DNA of 33,627 nucleotides from an uncultured Reyranella sp. (GCA_937915145.1 CALDNT010000291.1:1-33627), one strand, 5' to 3'. Positions 7,641 through 17,383 are shown, counted from the first letter of the stretch. The notes: generated by a model from the letters alone, not told the origin. Program-made: numbers and translations.

Positions 7641-9500
7641 GTGCAGCGGCGGACCGGATCATCGCGGCTTTGCCGCCTGACGATTGCGATCGCTGTGGGT
7701 CTGCTCGCGGTGAGCGTTGCGCAGGCGCGCACGGCGGAAGTCGACCTCGTTGTCACCGGCGATGAACGCATGGGCGACGAGCTGAAGACGCTTGTCCAAA
7801 CTTTGGAGAAGGATCAACCCTTGTCCGGCGACGGCTTGTCGATCCTGCAAGGCGCACAGGCCCGAGAAGCGCAGGTCGCGGCGGCGCTGCGATCGCGCGG
7901 CTTCTACGATGCGCGCGTAACGGCAACCGTCAGCAATCATCCGATCGCGGAAGCGGCCGCACTCGACGCCATCGAAGCGAAACCCGAGGCGGATGCCGTC
8001 AGGTTCAAGTTCGATGTGGATACCGGCCCGCAATACCGGATCGCCGACGTTACCATCGAAAGCCCGGCGCCAACGACTGGTCTGCCGACGATCGATCGAA
8101 GTCAGCTTGGTCTTGCTACCGGTGATCCCGCCGCCGCCGAAGCCATTCTCTCGGCTGAAAGCGACATCATCGCGCAACTGCGTCGGCAGGGCTATGCGCT
8201 GGCGGCACCAGAGCGCAGGGAAGTCATCGTCGATCATGCGACGCGCGAAGTCGACGTTACCTACGTCGTCGAGGCAGGCCCTACTGCGAAGATGGGGCCA
8301 GTCAGCTTTACGGGCACCGAAAAGGTCAACACCACTTTTTTGCAGCGTCGTGTGCCGTTTGCCGAGGGTCAGCCGTATGCTCCCGACAAGATTACCGAGC
8401 TGCGTGACCGGCTGACGTCGCTTGGCATCTTCAGCACGATACGGATCAAGCCGGCGACGGCGCTCGACGCAAAGGGCGAGCTGCCCGTTCTCGTCGAGCT
8501 CCAGGATCGCGCGCAGCGGTCGGTAGGCTTTGGCATCAGCTACGAGACGCAGCTCGGCGTTGCCGTGAACGGGTACTGGCTGCATCGCAACCTTTTTGGG
8601 AACGCCGAAAGCCTGCGGTTGTCGGCGGAGGTCAACAACGTCGACCAGACCCTTGCGCTCAACAACATCGGCTATGGCTTCCGGGCGGCCTTCCGCAAGC
8701 CCGACTGGTGGCTGGCCCGCCAGGACGCGACGGCAAAAGCCGAGGCCGTTCGTGATGTGCTCCCGGCCTATCGTCGCAAGGCGATCATCCTGGGAGTTGG
8801 GCTCGACCGCGTGATTTCTCCAGCGTGGCGCGTGACCGCAGGGCTGAATGCCGAATATGCGGAGATCGACCGCTATGGAGTATCGCAAGTCTACCAGATC
8901 CTGGGGCTGCCGCTTACGGCTAACCTCAACAAGGCCAACAGCGAAACGAACCCGACACGCGGATATCGCGGGTCGCTTGGGGTCGCACCGTACGCCGACG
9001 CCAGCAGCCCAGGTGATTTCTTCACCATCCTCCAACTCACCGCCAGTACCTATCTCGACATCGATGGCGAGGGCCGCAGCGTGCTTGCGCTACGCGCGGC
9101 GCTGGGAACAATCCCGGGAGCCGACGCCAACGCCATCCCGCCTGACAAGCTTTTTTATGCCGGTGGCGGGGGTTCGGTGCGTGGCTTCGTCTATCAGACT
9201 GCCGGCCCGCTCAACGCCTACAATAACCCCCTGGGAGGCGCGAGCCTCGTCGACGGCAGCGTCGAGTTTCGCCAGAGGATCGGCAAGTCGTTCGGTGTCG
9301 TTGGCTTCGTCGACGTCGGCAGTTCCTATCCCGGTATCGTGCCCGACTTCGCGGCATTGCCGCCGCGCGTCGGTGCCGGCGGGGGGCTGCGCTACTACAC
9401 CGTCTTCGGTCCTGTCCGGCTCGACGTAGGCTTTCCGGTCAATCGCCGGGACATCGATCCCCCGTTCGGCCTCTACGTCAGCCTGGGGCAGGCGTTCTGA
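7641..9500 (+). CDS. tamA: TamA-like outer-membrane assembly protein (Omp85 family)
   Basis: The 619-residue precursor has a signal peptide (about residues 1-29, ending VAQARTA), then roughly three POTRA domains (about 30-280; for example FTGTEKVNTTFLQRRVPF near 230), then a 16-strand Omp85 barrel. The barrel carries the conserved lid-loop motif VRGF (GGGSVRGFVYQ) in its second half. TamA sits in the outer membrane and, with inner-membrane TamB, moves or inserts outer-membrane components. The GTG at 7641 is chosen because AGGAAG lies four bases before it and it gives a clean signal peptide; a TTG at 7590 would add 17 unlikely residues. The stop overlaps the tamB ATG by one base. Confidence 0.9.
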   Translation: MQRRTGSSRLCRLTIAIAVGLLAVSVAQARTAEVDLVVTGDERMGDELKTLVQTLEKDQPLSGDGLSILQGAQAREAQVAAALRSRGFYDARVTATVSNHPIAEAAALDAIEAKPEADAVRFKFDVDTGPQYRIADVTIESPAPTTGLPTIDRSQLGLATGDPAAAEAILSAESDIIAQLRRQGYALAAPERREVIVDHATREVDVTYVVEAGPTAKMGPVSFTGTEKVNTTFLQRRVPFAEGQPYAPDKITELRDRLTSLGIFSTIRIKPATALDAKGELPVLVELQDRAQRSVGFGISYETQLGVAVNGYWLHRNLFGNAESLRLSAEVNNVDQTLALNNIGYGFRAAFRKPDWWLARQDATAKAEAVRDVLPAYRRKAIILGVGLDRVISPAWRVTAGLNAEYAEIDRYGVSQVYQILGLPLTANLNKANSETNPTRGYRGSLGVAPYADASSPGDFFTILQLTASTYLDIDGEGRSVLALRAALGTIPGADANAIPPDKLFYAGGGGSVRGFVYQTAGPLNAYNNPLGGASLVDGSVEFRQRIGKSFGVVGFVDVGSSYPGIVPDFAALPPRVGAGGGLRYYTVFGPVRLDVGFPVNRRDIDPPFGLYVSLGQAF

Positions 9501-12500
9501 TGCGGTGGCGCACGATCACGGCGGGAGTGGCGGGCACCATAGTCGGTGCCGGCCTGCTCTTGTTTGCGGCCCTTCAGACCGTGCCGGGGCAACGATGGTT
9601 GGCGGAAACAGTGTCGGCCCTGGCGTCGACAGGCGAGAGTCGAGTGGAATTGTCGGGACTCTCCGGCTTCTTTCCAACCGACTTGCGGCTGGAGCGCGTC
9701 GAGGTGGCGGACGAACGAGGCGTATGGCTGCGCGTCGAGGATGCACGGGTCCGCTGGTCCTTCGCATCGTTGTTCGAGGGACGGCTGCGCGTCGAAACAG
9801 CGGCGGCGCGCCGCCTGGAAGTGTCGCGGTCGCCCGAGCCGACCAAGGCACCAGTCGCGGCTTCCGACGGCGGATTCTCCTTGCCGCTGGGAATTGCTCT
9901 TGGCGACATGTCGATTGCCGATCTTCATCTTGGTGCGGCGGTCGGTGGCGGTGTGGCCTCCCAGTGGACCGTGCGCGGCAATGCGCTGCTCTCAGTCAGC
10001 GGTGCCGAGAGCCGGTTGCGTCTCACGGCCAGCCGCACCGATGGTCCGGCGGGCGAGATCAAGGCGGACGTCCGGTTCGATCTCGCCCGGCGCACCGTGG
10101 ATGGCGAGGTCTCCATCGACGAGACCACGCACGGCGGTGTGATCGCGGCGGCGCTCGGCCGACCGGATCTGGAGCGCGTGTCTGCGCGCCTTGTGGCCAA
10201 GGGTGACGCGGCGGATGGCTCGGTCGACCTCACGGTCGCGGCTGGCGATGCCGTGACGGCGAACGGCGATGCCCGCTGGCATCGCGATGGCAAGGATACC
10301 GCGATCACCGCTCGTCTCACGGCGGCGGCTCCTGGCCTCCCGGATGGGCCTCTGGCGCGCGTATTGCGCGGCCCCATCTCGCTCGTCGGTGATGCGATCC
10401 TGAACGACTCGAGCCTGGTCGTGCGTACGATCAAGCTCGATCTTGGGCCGGCCGAGCTGATTGCATCCGGCCGATACGAGTTGGTGAGTGGTAAAGTCGA
10501 TGCGACAGCAACGGTCGATGCCGCACAAGCAGGCGCCTTCGCCGACCTGCTGGGCGGCGTCACATGGCGCGATCTGCGCCTGGATGTGCGCGCCGAAGGC
10601 GAGGTTCGGTCTCTCCGGCTTACCAGCAAGCTTGCGGCGCGCGAGATTGCCATTCCCGGCCTGGGTGATCGCGTGCCCGGGCCGGTTTCGCTCGACGCGA
10701 CCGCGCGCGTACTCGTGCAGCGCGACCAGATCACCGTCGAGGCATTCGACATTGAGACGCCCCTGGTGTCGATCAATGCGGTGGGCAAGGTGTCCTCTTC
10801 CGGTGACGATGGTGAAGGCAAGGTGGCCATCGCCTTGCCGGACCTCGGGACGTTCTCGACGCTTGCCGGTAGACCCTTGAGCGGTCGTGGTCGGCTGGAT
10901 CTTTCGGCGCAGCGCCGGGCAGGGATCGTGCGGCTGGATTGGCAGGGAGCGCTCGAGGACCTCGGCGTGCCCGACCTGCCGCACGGCCTGCTCGGTCCGG
11001 CGGTGGCGTTGAGCGGCAGAGCGATCCTGCGGCGTGGCGAAGACTGGCAACTCAGCGCCATCAAAGTCACAGGCGAAGGCCTGTCGCTTGAAGCCGAGGG
11101 TCGTGGGCGAAACGAAGAGGGCGAGATCGAACTCTCCCTCAAAGTGCCCCAACTTGGCGTTCTCGGGGTGGAAGTTACCGGCGGCGCGACGCTGTCGGGC
11201 AAGGCGGTCCGGCGGTCGGGTCGCGTCGACATTCGTGTCGCCGCTGACCTCAGCGACCTCGGGCGTCTCGATATTCGCTCTCGCAAGCTCTCCGCTGTCG
11301 TTGAGACGACAATCGAAGGTGCCGATGTAAGCGGCAGCGTGCGTGCCGAGGGCGATCTGGCCGGACACCCGCTCACGCTTTCCGGCCGCTATACGCGCAA
11401 CGGTGACGGCGAAGTCGCCGTTCCCGTCCTCGAAGGGCATTGGGCAAGTGCGACGCTTGATGTTGCCGGCTTTACCGTCACTACCCAGGGCGCCACGGGC
11501 AAGGCCGAGTTGAAACTGTCTCAGCTCCGCGATTTTGCGTCTTTAATCGGTGCCGACCTGTCCGGAGCGCTCGACCTCGAAATAACGACCGATTCCAATT
11601 CCGCGGCCGGCCGCGTTCACACCAAGCTGCGCGGAACCGACCTCAAAGGCGACGGATTCGCCGTCGGCACACTGAAAATCGACGCGGTGGTGGACGATCC
11701 CCTTGGCATGGCCGCCACCGAGGCCACGATTTCAGGCGATCGGCTCGCCGGCCTCGCCGATATCGTGCGCTTCACGGGCACGTTGAAGGGCAATCGCGAC
11801 AAGGCGGATGTCGCGATGCAGGCCTCGGGTTCTATCAGCAACGCCGCGGTGGCCGCCAAAGTGGATCTGGCAGGCGGGGAGGTCCGGATCGACCTATCGC
11901 GTCTGGAGGGGCGCCATGGCGGCCTCGCGATGACGCTCGCCGCACCGGCGCAGCTGCGCGTGAGCGGCGCGCGCGTGGAGACCAAGACCGTCGCCCTCCG
12001 GGTCGGCAGTGGACGGGTGACGGTAAGCGGCGTCCTCGATCCGGCGACCAGCGACCTCACCGTCGACGTCGCCGCCCTGCCGCTTTCTCTTCTTGAGGTT
12101 GTGGCGCCGGGGAACGAATTCGAGGGAACGCTGCAGGCCAAGCTGCGCGTGCGCGGCGCGACGAGCAACCCGCGCATCGATGCTACCTACAACGCGTCCG
12201 GCCTCCGGTTGCGTCGTGCCGACGCCGTCCTGCTGCCGTCGCTGGCACTTCAAGGGTCGGCTTCCCTTGTTGACCGTCAGGCGGCGATCGATGCCCGGTT
12301 GACGGCCGGTCGTGCGACCAGGGTCATCCTCAAGGGCAAGGCGAGCCTCCCGGCGGCCGACGCGCCCGTGTCGGCGACAGCCAGCATTACGGGCGCCATC
12401 GAAATCGCGCCTTTCTCGCCCTTGATCGGTAACGAGATTCGCAACGTCACTGGCGTGTTGCGCCCCAGTGTCACGCTCGATGTCGCGGGTTCGACGGTCA

Positions 12501-13690
12501 CGGGCTCTGGAACCATTGCGCTGGACGGCGCGGCCCTTACCGTGCCGGCGCTCGGCCTGAGGCTCACCGGCGGCAAGGCGGCACTGACCTTGCAGGGCGA
12601 CACGCTGCAGCTTCGGCAACTCAGTTTCCAGACTGCGCACGCCGGCATGTTGACGGCGAGCGGCAGCGTGCGTCTCGATCCTACCCAAGGATTTCCGCTC
12701 GACCTGCGTGTTGCCGCCCGCCGGGCCCTGCTGGTCAACCGCCCCGACTTGATCGCAACCGTCTCCAGCGACATCTCCATCGCGGGTTCGACCACGGCGG
12801 GCCTCGACGTTTCGGGTCCGATCACCGTTGACCGGGCCGACATCCGCATCGACGCGCCGACGCCAGCCAGCTTCCCCACGATCGCGGTACGCGAGATCAA
12901 TGTCCCCGGTGTTCCCAATCCACCGACCGAGGCGGTGCCGGTGGCGTTGGACACGCCGTCGTCGGATGCCGTGCCAATCCGCCTCGCGCTCACGGTTCGG
13001 GCCCCCCAGGCCATATTCGTTCGAGGACGCGGCCTTGACGCCGAGGTCGGTGGGCAGCTCCAGGTCACGGGAACCGCCGCCGCGCCAATCGTTCTCGGCA
13101 ACCTGTCGCTGCGGCGTGGCGATTTCACCCTGGTCGGCCGTCGCCTCACCTTCACGCGTGGCGATGTCTCGTTGACTGACGCCAATGCCATCGACCCGCT
13201 GCTCGATTTCCAGGCCACGACATCGGTCGGTTCGACCGCCATCGAGATTACGATCACCGGCACGCCGCGCACCCCGAAAATCGAGCTCAGCTCCAGTCCG
13301 GCCCTGCCGCAAAGCGAGGTGATGGCGCTGCTGCTGTTCGGCAAGACATCGGCCAACCTCAGCCCCTTCGAACTCATCCAGGCTGCCCAGTCGCTGGCTG
13401 AACTCACCGGCCATCAGTCGCCGGGAGCCGGAGTGCTGGGAAGGGTGCGCAGTGACCTCGGCCTCGACCGGCTTTCGATCGATTCGTCGGGCCAGAACGC
13501 CGGCGAAACGACGATCGACGCCGGCCGCTATGTCGCCCCCGGCATCTATGTTGGCGCCAAGCAGGGGGCGAGCGCCACGTCCAGCCGCGGCGTGGTCGAG
13601 ATCGAAGTGTTCAAGCACACCAAGATCGAAGGCGATGTCGGCGCCGACTCCCAGGGCCGGGTCGGGGTCAAGATGGAGTGGGATTATTGA
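9500..13690 (+). CDS. tamB: TamB-like translocation and assembly module protein (DUF490)
   Basis: This is a 1396-residue protein with one N-terminal membrane anchor (about residues 8-26) and a very long periplasmic beta-rich body of repeated amphipathic strands, the taco-shaped groove of the TamB/AsmA-like family. The C-terminal DUF490 domain is clear: GNLSLRRGDFTLVGRRLTF, then LPQSEVMALLLFGKTSANLSPFE, ending VGVKMEWDY. TamB spans the envelope with TamA and is implicated in outer-membrane protein assembly and lipid transport. Start and frame are fixed by the one-base overlap with tamA. The length is within the usual range and I see no frameshift. An inverted repeat begins right at the stop codon. 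Confidence 0.92.
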   Translation: MRWRTITAGVAGTIVGAGLLLFAALQTVPGQRWLAETVSALASTGESRVELSGLSGFFPTDLRLERVEVADERGVWLRVEDARVRWSFASLFEGRLRVETAAARRLEVSRSPEPTKAPVAASDGGFSLPLGIALGDMSIADLHLGAAVGGGVASQWTVRGNALLSVSGAESRLRLTASRTDGPAGEIKADVRFDLARRTVDGEVSIDETTHGGVIAAALGRPDLERVSARLVAKGDAADGSVDLTVAAGDAVTANGDARWHRDGKDTAITARLTAAAPGLPDGPLARVLRGPISLVGDAILNDSSLVVRTIKLDLGPAELIASGRYELVSGKVDATATVDAAQAGAFADLLGGVTWRDLRLDVRAEGEVRSLRLTSKLAAREIAIPGLGDRVPGPVSLDATARVLVQRDQITVEAFDIETPLVSINAVGKVSSSGDDGEGKVAIALPDLGTFSTLAGRPLSGRGRLDLSAQRRAGIVRLDWQGALEDLGVPDLPHGLLGPAVALSGRAILRRGEDWQLSAIKVTGEGLSLEAEGRGRNEEGEIELSLKVPQLGVLGVEVTGGATLSGKAVRRSGRVDIRVAADLSDLGRLDIRSRKLSAVVETTIEGADVSGSVRAEGDLAGHPLTLSGRYTRNGDGEVAVPVLEGHWASATLDVAGFTVTTQGATGKAELKLSQLRDFASLIGADLSGALDLEITTDSNSAAGRVHTKLRGTDLKGDGFAVGTLKIDAVVDDPLGMAATEATISGDRLAGLADIVRFTGTLKGNRDKADVAMQASGSISNAAVAAKVDLAGGEVRIDLSRLEGRHGGLAMTLAAPAQLRVSGARVETKTVALRVGSGRVTVSGVLDPATSDLTVDVAALPLSLLEVVAPGNEFEGTLQAKLRVRGATSNPRIDATYNASGLRLRRADAVLLPSLALQGSASLVDRQAAIDARLTAGRATRVILKGKASLPAADAPVSATASITGAIEIAPFSPLIGNEIRNVTGVLRPSVTLDVAGSTVTGSGTIALDGAALTVPALGLRLTGGKAALTLQGDTLQLRQLSFQTAHAGMLTASGSVRLDPTQGFPLDLRVAARRALLVNRPDLIATVSSDISIAGSTTAGLDVSGPITVDRADIRIDAPTPASFPTIAVREINVPGVPNPPTEAVPVALDTPSSDAVPIRLALTVRAPQAIFVRGRGLDAEVGGQLQVTGTAAAPIVLGNLSLRRGDFTLVGRRLTFTRGDVSLTDANAIDPLLDFQATTSVGSTAIEITITGTPRTPKIELSSSPALPQSEVMALLLFGKTSANLSPFELIQAAQSLAELTGHQSPGAGVLGRVRSDLGLDRLSIDSSGQNAGETTIDAGRYVAPGIYVGAKQGASATSSRGVVEIEVFKHTKIEGDVGADSQGRVGVKMEWDY

Positions 13691-13711
13691 ACCTGAAGCG
13701 GCTTCAGGTTC
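13689..13711. repeat. Perfect inverted repeat after tamB
   Basis: GAACCTGAAG (13689-13698) and CTTCAGGTTC (13702-13711) form a perfect 10-bp stem around CGG. It starts inside the tamB stop codon. There is no T-run after it, so it is either a weak terminator or mRNA stabiliser, or a protein-binding site. The ACCT...AGGT half-sites recall MerR-family operators, but that is only a resemblance. Confidence 0.6.
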
Positions 13712-13748
13712 TGCATTCGATCGAATTCTAGCGACAGCGGAGGCAACC

Positions 13749-13904
13749 ATGACGGGTCTGATATTTCTGGCGCTTGGCATCGCGTCGATGGCGGCCGTTG
13801 CCGGCCTTCGCGGGACGGCGATCGGCCTGTTCGGCGCCAGTTTCATCGCGGCTGTCCTGTGGCTCGACCACCACATGACCAGCTCTATCGAGCTGTCGTT
13901 CTAG
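13749..13904 (+). CDS. Small membrane protein, DUF5993-like
   Basis: A 51-residue protein with two hydrophobic segments (about residues 3-17 and 25-39) and a short tail containing LDHHMTSSIELSF. The size, the two-helix layout, the LWxxHH element and the SF ending match my memory of DUF5993 proteins, which I recall as neighbours of DsbB-like genes. A good Shine-Dalgarno, GGAGG, lies five bases before the ATG. The dsbB start is ten bases after its stop, so the two are almost surely co-transcribed. Function is unknown; a helper of the membrane disulfide system is a reasonable inference. Confidence 0.75.
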   Translation: MTGLIFLALGIASMAAVAGLRGTAIGLFGASFIAAVLWLDHHMTSSIELSF

Positions 13905-13914
13905 GGGCGCTGTC

Positions 13915-14478
13915 ATGGGACCGCTCATTCGCCTTGGCAATGCCGCCGGTGCGGCCGGCGTTGCAATGATCCTGATGGTCGCCTTTGGCCTGCAGTTCGG
14001 ACTGAAGGAACCGCCCTGTCCGCTCTGTAACCTCCAGCGCGCCGCGTTCGTGCTGTGCGGCTTCGGGTTCGTGCTCAACCTGCGCTTCGGCATCCAGCCG
14101 CTGCATTACGGCCTCGTCCTTCTCGGTGCCCTGTTCGGCGTCGCCACGTCAGGCTACCAGACACTGCTGCATGTCGCGCCAGGCGCTGCCGCGTATGGCG
14201 CGCCGTTCCTCGGCCTGCATCTCTACACCTGGTCGCTGATTCTGTTCCTGGCGGTGATCGCGGCTGTCGCGGTGCTGATGATCCTGTCCGGCCCGCCCGA
14301 ACACGACCGCAGCGATCATCAGGCCGCGCTGCGCTTTCGCGGCGCCTACAGGCTGGCCGCCTATCTGCTGATTGCCGCGACCCTCGCCAACGCCGCCAAC
14401 AGCTTCCTGCTGTGCGGGCCGGTCGAATGTCCCGACAATCCCACCAGCTACTGGATATCGAAGCACCTGCCGTCCTGA
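13915..14478 (+). CDS. dsbB: Disulfide bond formation protein B
   Basis: The 187-residue inner-membrane protein passes electrons from a periplasmic thiol oxidase (DsbA type) to quinone. The quinone-side pair is Cys35-Pro-Leu-Cys38 (PPCPLCNLQR) just after the first membrane segment, and a second pair is Cys167 and Cys172 (CGPVEC) near the C-terminus. There are about five hydrophobic segments. The second pair lies close to the C-terminus rather than in the large central loop as in E. coli DsbB, so the topology resembles the DsbI-like or short alphaproteobacterial form. It follows the DUF5993-like gene in an apparent two-gene unit. Confidence 0.88.
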   Translation: MGPLIRLGNAAGAAGVAMILMVAFGLQFGLKEPPCPLCNLQRAAFVLCGFGFVLNLRFGIQPLHYGLVLLGALFGVATSGYQTLLHVAPGAAAYGAPFLGLHLYTWSLILFLAVIAAVAVLMILSGPPEHDRSDHQAALRFRGAYRLAAYLLIAATLANAANSFLLCGPVECPDNPTSYWISKHLPS

Positions 14479-14578
14479 GTCTGTTCGCAGGGCATCGCCG
14501 TGTCGGATGTCGGCATGGGTTGGACGTATGAAGGATCCGCGGCTACATCTACCCTTCCAGCCGTCCGGGGGGAACGTC

Positions 14579-15799
14579 TTGATCTTGCGCAAACTGATGT
14601 CCTGCATCGTGCTGCCGCTCGGCCTCGCGGCCGTCGCCGGCTGTTCAATTCCGGAACGCGGGCCGGCAGTGCCGCCGACCGATACCACCCGCGCCTTGCC
14701 GCTTGGCATCCCCAATGCGCGCTTTTTCGCCGATGGCGACCCCAAGCCCATGATCGACGAAGCACTGCAGTCCGCCCAACGTGAGCGGGCGGCGATGGTG
14801 GCGGCGGGCGGCCAGGTTGCGGCAAAACCGGGTGGGCGTCCCACTCACGTATACTATCTCGCGATTTCCGGAGGTGGCGACAACGGTGCCTTCGGCGCCG
14901 GCCTGCTGACCGGCTGGACCGAGGCCGGCACGCGACCCGAGTTCAAGATGGTGACGGGAGTCAGCACCGGCGCGCTGATCGCGCCCTTCGCCTTCCTCGG
15001 GCCGACCTACGATCCGGCGCTGCGGGAAGTCTATACGACGATGACGCCGGCCAAGGTCTTCCGCTCGCGCGGCCTGACCGCCGCCGTGTTCGACGATGCC
15101 ATGGCCGATACCGGTCCGCTCGCCGAGTTGATCGCGCACTATGCCGACCAGATGATGTTCGAGGCCATCGCGCGCGAGTACCTGAAGGGGCGCCTGCTGC
15201 TGATCGGCACGACCGACCTCGACGCCCAGCGTCCGGTCATCTGGAACATCGGAGCGATCGCCGCCAGCGGGCATCCCCGGGCGTTGGAACTGTTCCGCCA
15301 GATCCTGCGGGCGTCGGCGGCGATCCCCGGAGCGTTCCAGCCGGTGATGATCGATGTCGAGATCGGCGGGCAGAAGTATCAGGAAATGCATGTCGATGGT
15401 GGCGCCATCGCCCAGCTCTTCCTCTATCCGCCGTCGATCAACATTTCGACCCAGCGGTTCCAGCGGTCGCGGACCGCTTATATCATCCGCAATGCCCGCC
15501 TCGATCCGGACTATGCCGAGAGCACGCGGCGAACGATCTCGATCGCTGGCCGCGCCATCAATACGATGCTGGCGGCCAGCGGCTACAACGACGTTCTGCG
15601 CACTTACTTCGTCTCCAAGCGCGACGATGTGGACTACAATCTCGCCTATATCGGCTCGGACTTTGATCCGGCGCCGAAGGCCGGCGAATTCGATCAGGCG
15701 TACATGCGCGCGCTTTTTGACTACGGATTCCAGCAGGCGAAGGCGGGGCGCGAATGGCATAAGACACCACCGGGCCTTGCCCACACAGCGGGCAAGTGA
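14579..15799 (+). CDS. Patatin-like phospholipase, lipoprotein
   Basis: From the TTG at 14579 the 406-residue protein starts with a lipoprotein signal (MILRK, a hydrophobic stretch, and the lipobox VAGC with Cys22), so it should be lipid-anchored in the envelope. The patatin fold is shown by the glycine-rich oxyanion loop SGGGDNGAFGAG, the nucleophile elbow GVSTG with Ser129, and the catalytic Asp273 in VDGGA. Patatins are Ser-Asp lipid acyl hydrolases. GGGGGGA lies five bases before the TTG. An in-frame ATG at 14528 would add 17 residues before the signal, which is less natural. The AtzG-like gene begins three bases after the stop. Confidence 0.85.
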   Translation: MILRKLMSCIVLPLGLAAVAGCSIPERGPAVPPTDTTRALPLGIPNARFFADGDPKPMIDEALQSAQRERAAMVAAGGQVAAKPGGRPTHVYYLAISGGGDNGAFGAGLLTGWTEAGTRPEFKMVTGVSTGALIAPFAFLGPTYDPALREVYTTMTPAKVFRSRGLTAAVFDDAMADTGPLAELIAHYADQMMFEAIAREYLKGRLLLIGTTDLDAQRPVIWNIGAIAASGHPRALELFRQILRASAAIPGAFQPVMIDVEIGGQKYQEMHVDGGAIAQLFLYPPSINISTQRFQRSRTAYIIRNARLDPDYAESTRRTISIAGRAINTMLAASGYNDVLRTYFVSKRDDVDYNLAYIGSDFDPAPKAGEFDQAYMRALFDYGFQQAKAGREWHKTPPGLAHTAGK

Positions 15800-15802
15800 G
15801 CG

Positions 15803-15985
15803 ATGGACAAAGCGATACTGGAAGCGTTGGCCCGCCGCGCCGGCCTGGACAAGGCACTGGCGCAGTTTCCCGAGGATGTCGCCGCTGCCGCCGCGCAGGC
15901 CGAAGCCGTGGCCGGGCGAATCAAGGCGCCGGCCGATCCCCGCGCAGAGCCGTGGCCGTCGATGCGCGTCGGGAACCGCCCATGA
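15803..15985 (+). CDS. AtzG/GatC-like small amidase partner
   Basis: A 60-residue protein whose stop overlaps the start of the amidase by four bases. The order of features, a helical N-terminus (MDKAILEALARRAGL), a second helix after PEDV, and a tail with AP-DP-EP-P-MRVG spacing, is like the short AtzG (DUF4089) subunits that wrap around AtzE-type amidases much as GatC wraps GatA. The resemblance is by pattern, not by a strong motif. The tight overlap suggests one-to-one production with the amidase. Confidence 0.6.
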   Translation: MDKAILEALARRAGLDKALAQFPEDVAAAAAQAEAVAGRIKAPADPRAEPWPSMRVGNRP

Positions 15986-17376
15986 CCGATCTGCACTGGA
16001 TGACGGCGTCCGCCGCAGCGCAGGCGATCGCCGCGAAGGAGCTCTCGCCCGTCGAGCTCATGACGGCGCTCCTTTCCCGCATCGAGCGCCTCGATCCCAA
16101 GCTCAACGCCTTCCTCCACCTCGACGCCACCGCGGCGATGGACGCTGCGCGATCGGCGGAGGCCGAGGCCATGGCCGGTCGCCTGCGTGGCCCGCTGCAT
16201 GGCGTGCCGGTCGGAATAAAGGACATCATGGATGTGGCGGGCCTGCCCACCACCTGTCACTCGAAGATCCTGCAGGACAATGTCGCCACGGCCGACGCGG
16301 TCTGCGTGTCGAAGCTGCGTGGTGCCGGCGCCATCGTGTTGGGCAAGCTCTCGACCCACGAGTTCGCCATCGGCGGGCCGAGTTTCGATCTGCCGTGGCC
16401 GCCGGCCCGCAATCCGTGGAACACAAACCACCATCCCGGCGGCTCGTCGTCGGGCTCGGGCGCCGGCGTGGCAGCCGGCCTGTTCGCGATGGCACTCGGC
16501 AGCGACACCGGCGGCAGCGTGCGCAATCCGGCAAGCTGTTGCGGCATCGTCGGAATCAAACCGACCTACGGGCTTGTCTCGCGCCGGGGCGTCTTTCCGC
16601 TCGCCTTTACCCTCGATCATGTCGGGCCGATGACCCGCACCGTGGCCGACAACGCGCTGATGCTGGAGGTCCTGGCGGGCCACGACCCCGGCGATCCCGG
16701 CAGCGCAGCGACCGCCCACCGCCGCTACGCCGAGGGTCTGAAAGGCGACATACGCGGACTGCGCGTCGGTTTCATCCGGCACTTCCATGAGGTCGATATG
16801 CCGGCCGATCCCGAGGTGACGGCGGCGCTGGAGCATGTCGCGCGGACGCTCCAGCTCGAAGGTGCGGAAATCCGCGACATCCGTTTGCCGACGCTGGTCG
16901 AGTTTGGCGCGGTCAACCGCGTGATCCTGCAAAGCGAGGCGTGGGCGATCCATGCGCCGTGGCTGCGCGAGCGCCCCGGCGACTATGGCCAGTTGGCCCG
17001 TCGCCGCATTCTGGCGGGCGCGTTCTTCAGCGCCGAGGATTACGTTCAGGCGCAGCGCCGGCGATTGGAGCTGATCGCTGCCGTCGATGCCGCCCTCGGC
17101 GAGGTCGATGTGCTGTTGTGCGCCAGCTCGATGGACCCGGCCTGCCGAATCGACAGCCCGGCCGATGTCGAGCGCACCTACTCCCGCCAGGCGCGCACGC
17201 CCTTCAACGTCACCGGCCATCCCGCGCTGGCGATGATGGCAGGAGTCTCGACGTCAGGCCTGCCGCTTTCGGTCCAGTTCGTCGGCCGCAACTTCGCCGA
17301 AGCGACGCTGTTCCAGGTGGCGCGGGCATGGGAGTGCGCAGCGGGCACTGACAAGAAGCACCCTCCGATCGTGTGA
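15982..17376 (+). CDS. Amidase (amidase-signature family)
   Basis: The 464-residue enzyme has the complete amidase-signature triad: Lys80 in GVPVGIKDIMD, the cis-serine in PGGSSSGSGAG (Ser155/Ser156), and the nucleophile Ser179 in DTGGSVRNPA. It hydrolyses a C-N amide bond; the substrate is not readable. It is closer in size and neighbour to AtzE/GatA-like amidases than to the longer FAAH group. The start overlaps the AtzG-like gene. It converges on the TRAP permease gene with only seven bases between the stops. With a transporter next door it may act on an imported amide, but that is inference. Confidence 0.88.
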   Translation: MTDLHWMTASAAAQAIAAKELSPVELMTALLSRIERLDPKLNAFLHLDATAAMDAARSAEAEAMAGRLRGPLHGVPVGIKDIMDVAGLPTTCHSKILQDNVATADAVCVSKLRGAGAIVLGKLSTHEFAIGGPSFDLPWPPARNPWNTNHHPGGSSSGSGAGVAAGLFAMALGSDTGGSVRNPASCCGIVGIKPTYGLVSRRGVFPLAFTLDHVGPMTRTVADNALMLEVLAGHDPGDPGSAATAHRRYAEGLKGDIRGLRVGFIRHFHEVDMPADPEVTAALEHVARTLQLEGAEIRDIRLPTLVEFGAVNRVILQSEAWAIHAPWLRERPGDYGQLARRRILAGAFFSAEDYVQAQRRRLELIAAVDAALGEVDVLLCASSMDPACRIDSPADVERTYSRQARTPFNVTGHPALAMMAGVSTSGLPLSVQFVGRNFAEATLFQVARAWECAAGTDKKHPPIV

Positions 17377-17383
17377 CGCCCGA

